A stretch of 24,446 nt of DNA from Paramacrobiotus richtersi (taxonomy: Eukaryota > Tardigrada > Eutardigrada > Parachela > Macrobiotidae). The position numbers were made by a program, and so were the translations under genes. Below, piece by piece: positions 1 to 9,943 of the stretch (positions are counted from its first letter, which is position 1; each line of letters begins with the position of its first letter). The stretch covers positions 1 through 24,446 of the forward strand of contig JAQGAU010000739.1 of the NCBI GenBank assembly GCA_034698045.1. The letters run 5' to 3'. The notes below the pieces were generated by a model. The model was given only the letters and a program-made list of their open reading frames with translations. It was not told the origin of the DNA and searched no databases.

Positions 1-72
1 TGTTTCGTGTCTATTAAGGAAATGTTTACGAGATCGAATTCCGCTAACATTTCCCTTTTGTGGTGCATTTAG

Positions 73-147
73 GTTGGGTTCATGTTTGCCATTGGACAGT
101 CGATTGCTGCCGGGATGTACTGCGTAGCCGCTGTGGAGATTTGCGTG
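73..147 (+). CDS. kcc: KCC copy A, window exon 1 (TM3)
   Basis: Starts after the acceptor GCATTTAG and ends before GTAAGC, with phase 0 at both ends. It encodes 25 residues from VGFMFAIG to AAVEICV, matching TM3 of KCCs. The Tyr in [10 protein letters not shown] sits where human KCC1 Tyr216 coordinates K+ (position from family knowledge). The 72 bases before it look like the 3' end of an intron. Confidence 0.85.
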
Positions 148-3100
148 GTAAGCGCTTTTCTTTGCTTAGCGTTTACACAAACTGTGGACTTTTCATAAAA
201 AGTGCTCCCGTAATAATATATTTTGCTTAATAATATTTTGTATAATAATATTTTGTATAATAATATTTTGTATAATAATATATTTTTATAATATACTTTG
301 TGGTTGAGAACCACTCGTTTTTGATTTCAAAAGGGAAAAATTTGCGGCCATAACAGGCGTATGTGTCGTAAGTCCTTTTATTTCGCTTTGATGTAGATAA
401 TACAGAAGCCTAATTGCCCAGATTTACGAAAGAAGTGATCGCATTAATAATTATCTATATAAGCGTGTTTTGACATGATACGGGATATGTTCGCAATAGC
501 GATCGTTAAATTATTTTATAACGGATGATGTGGATTTTGTAACGTTAGTGCAGTGGCTATGCAGTGTGTGCGTATACCTTTTCCTTGCATCATCCCAAGT
601 CCAGTTTTACTGCCATGCACAAATGTGTTAGATTACTATAATCCGAGGTGTTTTGATAGGAATAAATTGCAGGAAACACGTTAATTGTTTTTTGTTTGTT
701 GATCCAGTTCAGTTCTGGCGTTTTGCGCTTCACGCTCGCGATTTTGATCGGCGTGTATTTTTTTCTTCAAAACTATTCGATATCTTTCTCAGATTAACGA
801 AATCCTGAAAATCTCTTCGGCTTCAGAATAATCGTTAGTTGATTATTGATCAATGCTGGTTACTATGCTGGCAGTGATACATTTAAGCGCGAATTCAGTG
901 TGGGAGGTTATCGTAGTGAGATGGCTCTTATTTGATGAGATGAGTTAGCAATGCATCTGTTTCCGCGTGAAATGTTGTAAAAATAATAATTTTCGCGTTT
1001 TTTTCTCAAATATATTTTCATTGTAAGAGGAGTTTGGTAGTAAACTTCTATAAATTTACAGATGGAGACGCTTTATGCGTAGCTTTGCTCATCTGAATAT
1101 TGGAATTCAGTACATGGATGCATGTAATATCGACATACACACAGTAAATAAAAAACAAAAAAAAATACAGTAAATGATCTTATTTATTTATGTGTTTATT
1201 ACAGACATACATGGCACCGCAGTTGTTAATTGTGGAGAAGGCCAATTGCTACCGTATTTACGGGACCATACTGCTGACGATACTGGGCGCCATTGCCATG
1301 ATCGGGATGCGTCTCGTCAACAAATTCGCCTTGTTATTCCTGGCATGTGTCTTGATGTCGGTGGGAGCTGTCCTCATTGGTATGGCCGTTAATGCCGGCG
1401 GAAACCAGGATTTGAGGTGAGCCACGCGCTAATGCACTGGCCTCGTGCGTGATGCTAATTAGCTCGGCATTTCCTGTCTGGTTGGTTTGGTCTGTATTCT
1501 GTCGGTCGGTGTTTGAATGAATCAGCTGACTGATTAACTTGTTTTGCATTTGGAGGAGAGTTTTTATCAACTTTTGATTAACATTTTATTTTTCGAAAAT
1601 GGCAGTGTTCATGGGGAAAAAATTGCACTGGAATTTCGCTAAAGCAGCTATCGTTGTTCTGCTTGTTTTTACCATTCATCTTGGAACGAATATTAAAACT
1701 GGATCATATTGTGCTCTTCGTTGCACTGAATTAAATTTTATATCTGTAATTTTTACAGTCGTAGCTGTCTGGATATAAGGTGAAATAACACCAACCAAAC
1801 TACAGAACCTTACTCTTAGGGTGAAATCGTGGTGCGGTGTATGTTGACCACATTTGCCGGAATAGTCTACTAAGCATGAAAGCTGACCGAACGGTTTATA
1901 CCAGAATAAGACACTAGATTTGAAGTTAAGTTTTTATTTGACTAAGATTTAGATTTGAGGTACATCGCGACACTGTATGCGAACATTTATGATCTGTTAG
2001 CAGTGTCGCGAAATTTCTTTTTATTAATTCGTCATGTCACTCGCAACAAATTTAAGTGTTTTTCCCTGGGCAGTTTCTAAAATTGCATGAAAAACTTTTG
2101 CAGATTGTGTGTACTGGGCGACCGTCTTCTGGCCAAACAATTCTCCGATCCATGCGTGAAAAACGCTTCCTCACCACTCTGGGAGATTTTCTGCACCAAC
2201 TCATCCTTATCGAGCTGTGATCCATATTTCCAGGAGCAGACAATGTATGAAGAATTGGCCTTTCCGGGCATGGGAGGCGTCAGTACATTCTACAGTATGC
2301 AGTGCAAAAATGTGGACTTTTCAATTGGATGACAATGTGTGACTGTGTGGAATGTTTAGATAATACGTTTAATCAGTACGCGGTGACCCGGCAGTATATT
2401 TCGCGGGGAGTCGAGAAGGTGTTCGCACCGACGGAAACGGAATTCTACGCCACGAGAGGCTACGTTATGGCCGACATCAGCGGGAGTTTTACGCTGTTGT
2501 TGTCCATTTTCTTTCCGGCTGTTACTGGTATGAAAATGGTTCTTTCTGTATAAAATTATGAATTTTAGATAATGTAGAAATCCCCTGAATTTAGTGCAAC
2601 AATTTAGGTAGCAATTACGAAATTAAAAAAGAATTAAGAAATTAAAAAAGAATTAAATTAGAAAAGAAATATTAATATAGTACTGTAGTTGATGGAACAT
2701 CAAGCACCTAACACGTGCTGAAGTGTGTTACATTAAAACTTTTTCTGTATTTTTTTGAAATAAATTACTCATCTGCTGCAATTGGATATCTCACCAGTTT
2801 TATTATGGTTACTTTCATAATTACAGTCAAATTATTAATTTTTTGGATTCACAGATTTCTTCGTATTTCTGTTATTCGTTTACTCAATCGGAATACCAGC
2901 CGATAAATCGCGTTATTCATTTTATAAAAAATCAAAACTCACCCTTTGATCTGTGTAATATTCGTATATTGTTTCTGCTGATAAGTGATTCTAACCATTT
3001 TTTCAGGTATTATGGCAGGATCGAACCGATCCGGTACGAACGAATAAATTATCATTTGATCGAAAAATTTTCGATAATGTTTCAATATTGTTCATAGGTG

Positions 3101-6100
3101 ATCTGCAGAATGTACAGCGATCGATCCCACTGGGCACCATCGCAGCGGTATTATTCACGACCACCACCTACATTGTGTTGGTATTCTGTTACGCCGGAAG
3201 TGTCAACTCTCTGTTGTTGCGGGATAAATATGGATTAAGCATCGGCGGGCGTTTGGTATCGGCGGAAATTGCCTGGCCACATCCCATGGTCCTCCTTGTC
3301 GGCGCCACAATGTAAGCTCGCAGTTACCGTACTTTACCTGCGCTGTTGTCAGAAACGTTTGCAAAATATAGTTTAATTTTTGAATGATTTAATCGTCAAA
3401 AAAAGCTACGTGAAATCAGTATTCAGTGTAAATTTTTCAGTCTTATGATCTGGCTTTAAACTGCATATGTAATGTGTTTTTGATGATAACGTAGAGAGCC
3501 ATTGCACTACGTAAACCAGTGAGGGTTTCAGAACGCTTGCTGTAAGAAATATGCTCGTTGTTACAGAACGTTACTTTTAAGATGTTACTTTTACATGACG
3601 CTGATGTAAAAAATGAAGATTAGCATTAAAAAATTTGAACCGTGTATTTTGTGAGAGACTATCGTGTCGTAATATCGTACAAGTTTAATATGGACGTAGA
3701 CCATACTATAATTCTTTTGAGTTTCAACAACGGTAGAAAAAGCCAGCATTTTGCTGTGTTCATAATTAAAATTGATTATCTAACTGGTGACGGACGGTCA
3801 GACGTTTGTGAGTTGAAGATCAGATTTGATTTGATTTCGCGCCAGGTCTTGCGAAAGAACATCTAAACTACCCCTATATATACATTCAAGAGGCCATTTC
3901 AAGCCGGCTAATCGAATTGGCTAATGACAAAAAAATATTACAACCTAGTGAACGTGGATTTAGGAGATCACAACTCGGATGCTTAAATAGCTAGGTTATT
4001 TGGAATGCATGGGAAGCTCTTCTGCATAGACCGCAGAAGAGCAGAAAAGCATGGGTCTTTATGATTATTGCAGCAAACAATAAAAATATTTTAGTAAAGT
4101 TTGTGAAGATTATGCCCAAGCATTTTATGATACAATTGCTCGATTGTGTTGGGGAGAATCCGGTGACCGAGCTTGATCGTGCCGATACGTCCTGATATAC
4201 ATGCCGGCACTACTACAATCATTCGCGACATTACAGTATGCACAGCTTTACCGTAGCGCAGGCTCACACAGCGTAATTTGTTAGTACGTACTCATTAGAA
4301 TGTGAAAAAATGTACCTTTTAAGAAGTTTTGTTTTACACATGTACATGTCGTTTGTTGTGTACTTTGCTTTTTTGCAGACGCAGTTGCTAATTTCTTTTG
4401 TATTTTCTACATAAGTGAAATTTTTCTTAGTGGTCAAGATGATTTGCGAATTTCAGTTGCATTTTTTAGGGCCACAATCGGAGCCGCGCTGCAGACCTTA
4501 ATCGGTAACACACATAAATCCCCTTCCCTCCGTCATTTCCATTCATTTTCCTATTTCCCAGGTGCTCCCCGTCTTCTCCTGGCCATTGCCAAGGACGGCG
4601 TTATCGACTTTCTCCGCGTGTTCCGTGTGGTCTCGGGCAACGGAGAACCGCGGCGGGCGCTATTAGTGTGCCTTTGTCTGGGTGAATTGACCATTCTGGC
4701 CGGTTCCATCGATCTGATTGCGCCCATTCTTAGTCAGTAAGCACACACCCCAGTTTGCATTATCAATCCCGAAGACTCACATGGATGTTTTGTTGGGTGT
4801 GTTGATCAGGTGCAGCTTAATTTGCTACCTCTTTGTCAATCTGGCCTGTGCACTGCAGTCCCTCATCGTAAGTGCTTGTTTCGAGTGGCGTGATAAGTGG
4901 TAATCGATGTTTTTTGTCACGGTGACGCATAAGCGTTACTAAACATAGAGACAGGTTAATTTTCTTCCTTTCATTACAAAATTCGAAAGTAAGCGTACAG
5001 TATATCGCATCATCTTCGCACGGTGTCGGGAAGATCAGGAATGTTTATAGAGAAATGTGCATGATACACGCAGCCGATAGTGGCACCGGAAGCAGCCATG
5101 GATGCACTTCCTAATCCGTGCGAACCATTAAAAATCTTATAATAATATTGTTTGGAGATCAGGATTGTGTAGCTTGCAATAATTAGTCACATGTGAAATT
5201 TATACGAGTACGAGATCATCGTGATTTTTCAATAAAAGCCGTTAGCAGAATCTTTGGATCAAAATATCCCGCACAGCGCGTTTGCGTGGACTTTATCAAC
5301 TTTGAATTCCTGGCTAAATTTCTGAAAATGTTGAGGGATTCACCTGAAAATGTGTTAGAGATAAGCTTGGAATTAGAATTAAATTCTAGCAGTGTGATAA
5401 AAACTGATACCGCCTTTTTAAGGCGATCATTAATTGTGCAACTGGTTTCGTAACTTGATTGTGAGTAGCTAAAGATTACAGCTTACAAAAAGCGGGGATT
5501 TTCAAGCCTTTACGCTACGTCGCTCTCCTGCTATTTTGTACATCATGAGGATGAACTAAATCTGAATACTTCGATTCGTGCATATTGATGTATAAAGAAT
5601 GGATAGAACGTATATTGAAAATATATTGTTATTGAAATTGAAAATATATGCATATACCTGTACAGTAGATGAACAAGGCAGCTATGAACTAAAAATAACA
5701 TGACATTCATTAAATAATTAAGTAATGGTTTTCTCGCCGTCGTCGTTCGAGTTGATGATTGATCGCGCGTCAAGTTCATTTATTATTTGTTTATAATTTT
5801 TAGCGTCATCCCAGTTGGAGACCGCGTTTCCGCTTTTATCACTGGCTGTTGTCGTTGACGGGCGCCGTGCTGGCTGTGGCGATCATGTTCATTTCGTCGT
5901 GGTATTACGCCTGTATGGCCATCATTATGGCCACCATTGTCTACAAGTATATTGATTTCCGGGGCGCGGAAACCGAATGGGGAGAGGGCTGGAATGGATT
6001 GGCATTGTCCGCAGGTAAACACGCTGAACTGTATTGCATATGCACTTTGGTCGATGTGTAATGTAGTGTGTACGGTTAATTTCTGTGTTGTATGTGATGT

Positions 6101-9100
6101 CTGTGAGCAAATATCAAATTAAAAACTGAGTATGAATTTGTACATGTAATTAATTTTGATTCTTGTGAACTTTGAGCTTCGACCAATATGCAACAGAAGG
6201 AAAATAATGGAAATGTCGTAGTGCAGTGGCTTCTGCCTTCAACTTTCTCATGTGTGTGCTGGTTCATGGAATAATAAACGAAATGTTCCGAAAGTCGGTG
6301 ATAACAGTCCCCGTTTCAGTTTTTATATTTATTGACAGCTCAGTATAGCCTGCACCGCCTGGAAGGCCAGGTTATCCATACGAAAAACTGGCGGCCACAG
6401 TTGCTGGTGTTCTGTCGGCTGGATGAGGATATGAAGGCGATTCATCAGGAGCTGTTTCCTTTTGTCAGCCAGTTGAAAGCTGGTCGCGGTTTGACCATGT
6501 TCGCCTCCATCCTCGAAGGGGATTTCATGAAAGACAGCAGTGATGTGCAGTTGGCCAAGAAATCGCTGAGAAAGATGATGGAAGCGGAAAACATCAAAGG
6601 CTTCACTGAAGTGCTGGTCGCCAGCGACACCCTGACGGGGATGAACCATTTGTAAGTTAAGACAACTCATTTCTCGAACATTTCCCTTTGAAAGCTCTTT
6701 TTTGATAAAAGCCGTCCGTGGAAACCTGTGTGTCTTTAGGTGTAACAAGATGTTCAAAATGTCGATGCTTTTTGCGCTGTTTTTCGTTTAATAGTTGCAT
6801 ACGCGAAATATCTCTACAGCTGTCTGTCAATGTTCTTTACTGTTGAAAACTGCCCATTTTTGTAGGATTCAGACGGCTGGAATTGGTGCTATGAAGCATA
6901 ACACCGTAGTGATGTGCTGGCCCCAAAATTGGCGACAGAATGCTGAATATAAGCACTGGAGGATTTTTCTCGGTACGTTCTGCTTGAAATCTTCCGCTGG
7001 TGTAAGTTTTCGTTTCGTTACGAATCGGATAACAGATTTTTCCCCACTAATTGTGCGTATCAGTTACGTAATTTATCACAGCGGGCAGCTAGCTCAGTTT
7101 TCACACTCGGCTGTTTCCTTGAAACTAGTGCAGTGCTTCGTAGTGTAGTGGCAGCAGTACGCAAGACGGCGGAAAACCGAAAGCTGTATTACCAATTCCT
7201 AATCAAAAGCTGTATTAGCAGTAGCTTCGTTTTGTTTTTATTTTTACCGGTGATAAAAATAACGGGATTTGCCTGTATAGGTACTATGTAAACAGGGTAT
7301 TTTCTCAGCAGTAAATATTGGTTAGGCACTCACTGTTCTTGAACTACTCAAATAAATTCAAATTCCTGTGGAAAAAGTGGTAAATATTTGTTATATAGAT
7401 ACTTTACGAACGTGCCACGCGGCGCACTGTGCCTTTCTGGTGCCGAAGAACATTGCCTCCTTCCCGAAGAACTGTGAGAAGATTCGTGGATGTGTCGATA
7501 TTTGGTGGATTGTACATGATGGAGGACTGCTCATGTTACTGCCGTTCCTTATGCTCAAAACCAAAACGTGGAAGCACTGTAAAATGCGATTGTTTACCGT
7601 CGCCCGTACGTATGAAATGTCTGATTTAGTTTGTACATGCTGGATGGAATTCTCTGTTCCTTACAGAGCTGGAAGATAATACAGTGCAAATTCAGAAAGA
7701 TTTGGAAACTTTCCTGTACGGTCTGCGAATAAATGCCGAAGCACATGTTGTCGGTAAGCATTGTCCATTTGATATCACTGTTTTTTTGGATATTAGGATT
7801 TTTCGACCGGCTCTAAAATTTCCCTTTATTCTGACACCAGTATTCTGTTGGCTGTCATATCACACTCACGATCCGTAAAATATATAATATTACTATAATT
7901 TTATGCATCTTACATGTTAGCACAATCACTATCAGGAAATCAATGGCGAATGCGTAGAGTAATGGCTAATTAGAGAGATCATCACTGAGCGACTGAACAG
8001 TGAAACACTATCAGTCTATCTGATTACAAGTGTCAGCGTTGAATAACTATTACTTTTTTCCACTCCTGTCTCATATAACCACTATTTTTGTCCAGAAATG
8101 GGCACCGGTGACATCTCTGCCTACACTTACGAACGCACCCTCCTCATGGAACAGCGCGTTAAACTCCTCAAAGAAATGAAGCTAACCAAGCGGGAAAGCC
8201 TGAAAAACAACGTAACGACAGCACTCACACCGTCTCCCACGTGACCGTTCATCTTTTCTGCCTTTCCTTGACAGGTGCAGCTGATCGTCGACCAATCGCA
8301 CACCATCAACATCACCGACTTCCCCACCTCCGCGGCACACTCCAAACCCCACAAGAAGATCAGCATCAACACCCATCCCATGATCATCTCCAGCACGGTC
8401 GAGGAAGCGTTAGCTGAGCAGAGCGAAGAAGAGGCCTTGGTGGATGATGTTCCCGAGGAGAATGGGGATGTGGTTGTCAATGGGGGACCGTCGGTGTCGC
8501 GGGTCCGGACGGTGGAGGCGGATTACGCCGAGAGTGCTGATAGCGCGGAGAGCGTGGGTGATACAGGTAGAATATGTGGGGATTTTTGTTTGTTGCAGTA
8601 TGATTCGGACAAATATATTTGTTTATACTGTCAGTGTGATTCACTTTATTTTAACGTGTATAAAACCTTTTTTAAAAATGTAGGCTTTAGAATATTTGTT
8701 TTTAGAAATAGATCGGTATTTTTAGATATTCGTGTGTCATAGCAGATCGATTTAAAGGGTATCGAAACCGTACGCGCTTGTCAAACTGCGGCGTTTTGTT
8801 TCTGGTTGCTCAGAAGTACATGCATGAAGCAGTTCGTAGTACAGTGGCTACTGCCCGCGTTCTCTCGAGTTAATTCGACACTCTGATTCAAATACTATTC
8901 AATTGTATTAATGTCTTGTTTCAATTACTTAAATTTTTGCCCCTATGCGATTTTCAATAGAATTGTCGTTTGTTTTGACATGCCGTTCGGTCGTCAGAAA
9001 GATGCGGTAATTAGAAAACCTGCTGAACCGTTCTTCGTGTTTGTCTTCGGTCTAGTATTCTCATTTGCGCATACGACTTGATATAATCGTAGAGAATCTA

Positions 9101-9684
9101 CAACGAGGAAAACGGTATGGCAGTCGTGTCAAGTTGACATCCGAATCGGAACGCGGCATTTCCGAGCGGTTTGGAGGGTCTATACCGTATGTACTGCTTA
9201 TGCAGCTTGAACTTGGGATAACTCTTCAAGCTGATGCTTAATAGGTTGGATGGGAATGTTCGGCGCATGCACACTGCCGTTACCATGAACCAGGCGATCC
9301 GGGAGCGGTCAGCCGATGCGGAGCTGGTCATTTTGAATCTGCCACGACCGCCGAAAAGCCACCGCGAACCCAATGAAATGAACTGTAAGAGACACTTCTG
9401 CATTCGTACAAATCTTCACCGACACAGTTTTGATTTATTAAAATCAAAAAACTTGTAGGATTTGCCCATTATTATCTGGACGAATATTGTCGCGTAATTT
9501 AAAAAAATACTGGTACTGCATCGTTAAAAAGTTCTGTATGACATGACAGCTGAACTTGGAAAGCGTTACACAATCATTCGTTGTTTCTTTAGATATGGAA
9601 TTTGTCGAAGTATTGACCGATGGACTGAAGCGTGTGTTGATGGTTCGCGGAGCCGGACGCGAAGTTGTAACAATCTATTCGTGA
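73..9684 (+). CDS. kcc: K-Cl cotransporter (KCC, SLC12A4-7 family), copy A, 5' end outside window
   Basis: Electroneutral K+/Cl- symporter of the plasma membrane, used in cell volume control and intracellular chloride setting. Exons: 73-147, 1205-1416, 2104-2294, 2360-2527, 3007-3033, 3098-3311, 4470-4504, 4562-4736, 4810-4867, 5804-6014, 6339-6651, 6866-6972, 7399-7605, 7667-7753, 8096-8211, 8275-8566, 9093-9186, 9245-9384, 9593-9684. All introns are GT-AG, all phases match, and the total is 2814 bp, an exact multiple of three, giving 937 residues. Landmarks seen: [18 protein letters not shown] (TM6), [28 protein letters not shown] (TM10), [27 protein letters not shown], and a C-terminus ending REVVTIYS. 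Gly-Ala-Ala in TM8 replaces the Ser-Ser of Na-dependent relatives, so this is KCC and not NKCC/NCC. Family members are about 1,100 residues, so roughly 150-200 N-terminal residues should lie upstream. Introns longer than 300 bp hold only the repeats listed separately. Confidence 0.95.
221..280. repeat. 15-bp AT minisatellite in intron 1
   Basis: Four consecutive 15-bp units based on TTTTGTATAATAATA. The first unit has CT where the others have TA. Similar sequence continues imperfectly to about 300. Confidence 0.9.
546..558 (+). repeat. tRNA-like A-box motif, intron 1
   Basis: TAGTGCAGTGGCT matches the dispersed consensus TCGTAGTGCAGTGGCT except at its first two bases. No clear B-box follows. 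See the finding on the dispersed motif. Confidence 0.6.
1205..1416 (+). CDS. kcc: KCC copy A, window exon 2 (TM4-TM5)
   Basis: Acceptor TTATTACAG, donor GTGAGC, ending in phase 2. It opens with TYMAPQ, which continues exon 1 in frame, then IYGTILL and [19 protein letters not shown] form two hydrophobic helices. The NAGGNQDL tail begins the large extracellular loop. The 1,057-bp intron before it holds a 15-bp minisatellite and one tRNA-like motif. Confidence 0.92.
1826..1840 (+). repeat. Degenerate tRNA-like A-box motif, intron 2
   Basis: AATCGTGGTGCGGTG is a decayed copy. It is recognised because the matching intron of relic E has AATCGTAGTGTAGTGG at 19365-19380 with shared flank GGTGAAATCGT. 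Confidence 0.5.
2104..2294 (+). CDS. kcc: KCC copy A, window exon 3 (four-cysteine extracellular loop)
   Basis: Acceptor TTTTGCAG, donor GTATGC, ending in phase 1. It encodes the KCC-specific loop between TM5 and TM6 with its four cysteines in LCVLG, DPC, IFC and SSCDPYF, which pair as disulfides in the family. There are N-glycosylation sequons at NAS and NSS. An alternative donor at 2279 (GTCAGT) with an acceptor before 2377 also keeps frame and would make the loop 11 residues shorter. I prefer 2294 because its 65-bp intron matches the other small introns here. Confidence 0.85.
2360..2527 (+). CDS. kcc: KCC copy A, window exon 4 (loop end and TM6a)
   Basis: Acceptor GTTTAG, donor GTATGA, ending in phase 1. 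The end of the loop (with an NNT sequon) leads into the TM6 half-helix [21 protein letters not shown]. The Pro and Thr of FFPAVTG match the K+-coordinating Pro429 and Thr432 of human KCC1. The residue between them is Ala where vertebrate KCCs usually have Ser. Confidence 0.88.
3007..3033 (+). CDS. kcc: KCC copy A, window exon 5, 27-bp microexon (TM6 break)
   Basis: A 27-bp exon between acceptor TTTTTTCAG and donor GTACGA, phase 1 on both sides. It supplies IMAGSNRS, the signature of the unwound TM6 segment where Cl- is bound. Its presence is required to join FFPAVTG to GDLQN. The following intron is only 64 bp. Confidence 0.9.
3098..3311 (+). CDS. kcc: KCC copy A, window exon 6 (TM7 to start of TM8)
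   Basis: Acceptor TTCATAG, donor GTAAGC, ending in phase 2. It contains [14 protein letters not shown], the TM7 helix, then SLLLRDKYG and [13 protein letters not shown]. All are standard KCC landmarks in order. Confidence 0.93.
3497..3512 (-). repeat. tRNA-like A-box motif, intron 6, reverse
   Basis: GCCATTGCACTACG is the reverse complement of CGTAGTGCAATGGC, one base from consensus. Relic B has the same insertion at 11777 with shared flank GTAAACCAGTGAGG. Confidence 0.6.
4016..4042. other. Perfect 10-bp hairpin in intron 6
   Basis: GCTCTTCTGC and GCAGAAGAGC flank a 7-base loop. It lies in the longest intron of copy A, in a stretch with no exon and no match in the relics. The direct repeat GCATGGG lies on both sides. 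Function unknown. Confidence 0.7.
4470..4504 (+). CDS. kcc: KCC copy A, window exon 7, 35-bp microexon (TM8)
   Basis: A 35-bp exon between acceptor TTTTTTAG and donor GTAACA. With the AT left over from exon 6 it reads [13 protein letters not shown]. Cation-chloride cotransporters that use Na+ have adjacent serines here. The Gly-Ala-Ala seen is the KCC state. The next intron is 57 bp and pyrimidine-rich. Confidence 0.88.
4562..4736 (+). CDS. kcc: KCC copy A, window exon 8 (TM8 end to TM9)
   Basis: Acceptor TTTCCCAG, donor GTAAGC, ending in phase 2. It encodes [20 protein letters not shown], the [10 protein letters not shown] stretch and TM9, ending in LIAPILS. Confidence 0.93.
4810..4867 (+). 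CDS. kcc: KCC copy A, window exon 9 (TM10)
   Basis: Acceptor TTGATCAG, donor GTAAGT, ending in phase 0. It encodes [20 protein letters not shown]. The Tyr in CYLFVN aligns with human KCC1 Tyr589, a chloride-site residue. The 936-bp intron that follows shows no gene. Confidence 0.92.
5804..6014 (+). CDS. kcc: KCC copy A, window exon 10 (TM11-TM12)
   Basis: Acceptor ATTTTTAG, donor GTAAAC, ending in phase 1. It has [11 protein letters not shown], then two hydrophobic helices around [14 protein letters not shown], then the membrane exit [13 protein letters not shown]. This exon is present in relics C, D and E and is the best-retained internal exon of the array. Confidence 0.95.
6216..6231 (+). 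repeat. tRNA-like A-box motif with B-box, intron 10
   Basis: TCGTAGTGCAGTGGCT, the exact consensus. A B-box-like CTGGTTCATGG lies about 35 bp downstream. Equivalent copies are at 14896 (D) and 22176 (E). Confidence 0.7.
6339..6651 (+). CDS. kcc: KCC copy A, window exon 11 (start of C-terminal domain)
   Basis: Acceptor ATTGACAG, donor GTAAGT, ending in phase 2. It encodes the cytosolic domain from [18 protein letters not shown] through [11 protein letters not shown] and KGFTEVLV to GMNHL, matching the KCC C-terminal alpha/beta core. It is the longest exon (313 bp). Confidence 0.95.
6866..6972 (+). CDS. kcc: KCC copy A, window exon 12
   Basis: Acceptor TTTTGTAG, donor GTACGT, ending in phase 1. 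It encodes [19 protein letters not shown] and [15 protein letters not shown], part of the C-terminal core. Only about 20 bp of this exon survives in relic E and at most a trace in D. Confidence 0.93.
7138..7153 (+). repeat. tRNA-like A-box motif, intron 12
   Basis: TTCGTAGTGTAGTGGC. CGTAGTGTAGTGG is identical to bases near the 5' end of eukaryotic tRNA-Val. Equivalent copies are at 15433 (D) and 22552 (E). Confidence 0.65.
7399..7605 (+). CDS. kcc: KCC copy A, window exon 13
   Basis: Acceptor TTATATAG, donor GTACGT, phase 1 at both ends. It encodes [35 protein letters not shown] and CKMRLFTVA, all hallmark KCC segments. Confidence 0.95.
7667..7753 (+). CDS. kcc: KCC copy A, window exon 14
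   Basis: Acceptor CTTACAG, donor GTAAGC, phase 1 at both ends. It encodes [19 protein letters not shown] and INAEAHVV. The same exon in relic D is interrupted by a transposon at the Phe-Leu-Tyr codons. Confidence 0.93.
8096..8211 (+). CDS. kcc: KCC copy A, window exon 15 (first regulatory threonine)
   Basis: Acceptor TGTCCAG, donor GTAACG, ending in phase 0. It encodes [20 protein letters not shown] and then [11 protein letters not shown]. The Thr of KLTK aligns with KCC2 Thr906 / KCC3 Thr991, whose phosphorylation by WNK-SPAK/OSR1 signalling inhibits the transporter. Confidence 0.92.
8275..8566 (+). CDS. kcc: KCC copy A, window exon 16 (acidic variable linker)
   Basis: Acceptor CTTGACAG, donor GTAGAA, ending in phase 1. 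After VQLIVDQSH it becomes a Ser/Glu/Asp-rich, probably disordered linker ([16 protein letters not shown] and later [10 protein letters not shown]). KCCs vary most in this part of the C-terminal domain, so only its first third is recognisable. Confidence 0.88.
8834..8849 (+). repeat. tRNA-like A-box motif with B-box, intron 16
   Basis: TCGTAGTACAGTGGCT followed about 44 bp later by GATTCAAATAC, a plausible B-box. Equivalent copies are at 17996 (D) and 23273 (E). Confidence 0.65.
9093..9186 (+). CDS. kcc: KCC copy A, window exon 17 (linker)
   Basis: Acceptor TAATCGTAG, donor GTATGT, entering in phase 1 and leaving in phase 2. It encodes [12 protein letters not shown] and [12 protein letters not shown], which lack a strong family signature. 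It is supported by phase, by a 58-bp intron after it, and by the same exon borders in relics B, D and E. Confidence 0.82.
9245..9384 (+). CDS. kcc: KCC copy A, window exon 18 (second regulatory threonine)
   Basis: Acceptor CTTAATAG, donor GTAAGA, ending in phase 1. It encodes [15 protein letters not shown] and [13 protein letters not shown]. The Thr in RMHTAV aligns with KCC2 Thr1007 / KCC3 Thr1048, the second WNK-SPAK site. Confidence 0.95.
9593..9684 (+). CDS. kcc: KCC copy A, window exon 19 and stop
   Basis: Acceptor TTTCTTTAG. It encodes [20 protein letters not shown] and ends [10 protein letters not shown] with TGA at 9682-9684, the invariant KCC C-terminus. No clear AATAAA follows within 300 bp. 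Confidence 0.95.
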
Positions 9685-9943
9685 CCTTGTTTGGGACAGC
9701 CGGCCGTTTTCTGTGATACGAGTAGCATGTTTTGACCATTTTATCTGTGTTAAGCTTCCTGCCAGCCTCAGAGCCGTGCTTTCCGGTTTGCTAGTTCCTA
9801 TGATACTTACATGTGTTAACTGAGCTTTACTGTTTTTGTTAGCGTAAACTGTTCGATAGCGTTTTGCTGTCGCATACCAGCGGGTTTTGCACAAAATCGA
9901 CTGAAAGTTAGTAAAGTGCAAGATTGTGATCAAGGAAGTGTTC
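9685..9943 (+). repeat. Duplicated KCC 3' flank, copy A
   Basis: The sequence after the stop codon (for example TGTGTTAAGCTTCCTGCCAG) recurs after the stops of relics B (12755-13024) and D (18963-19200), and briefly E (24145-24187). It includes the 3'UTR and proves that the duplications were of genomic DNA, not of spliced message. 9944-10224 beyond it shows no feature I can support. Confidence 0.85.

Noticed and set aside
5193..5453. 86-codon reading frame in intron 9 starting [12 protein letters not shown]
   Set aside because: It lies wholly inside a copy-A intron, has no recognisable motif, and is not preserved in C or E.
6329..6757. 142-codon minus-strand frame
   Set aside because: It is the antisense of KCC exon 11; the plus-strand reading matches the family throughout.
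8127..8480. 117-codon minus-strand frame
   Set aside because: It is the shadow of KCC exons 15 and 16, which fit the family on the plus strand.
8834..8890. Functional tRNA gene at the A-box motifs
   Set aside because: No acceptor stem, anticodon stem or T stem can be paired in any copy; only box-like motifs remain.
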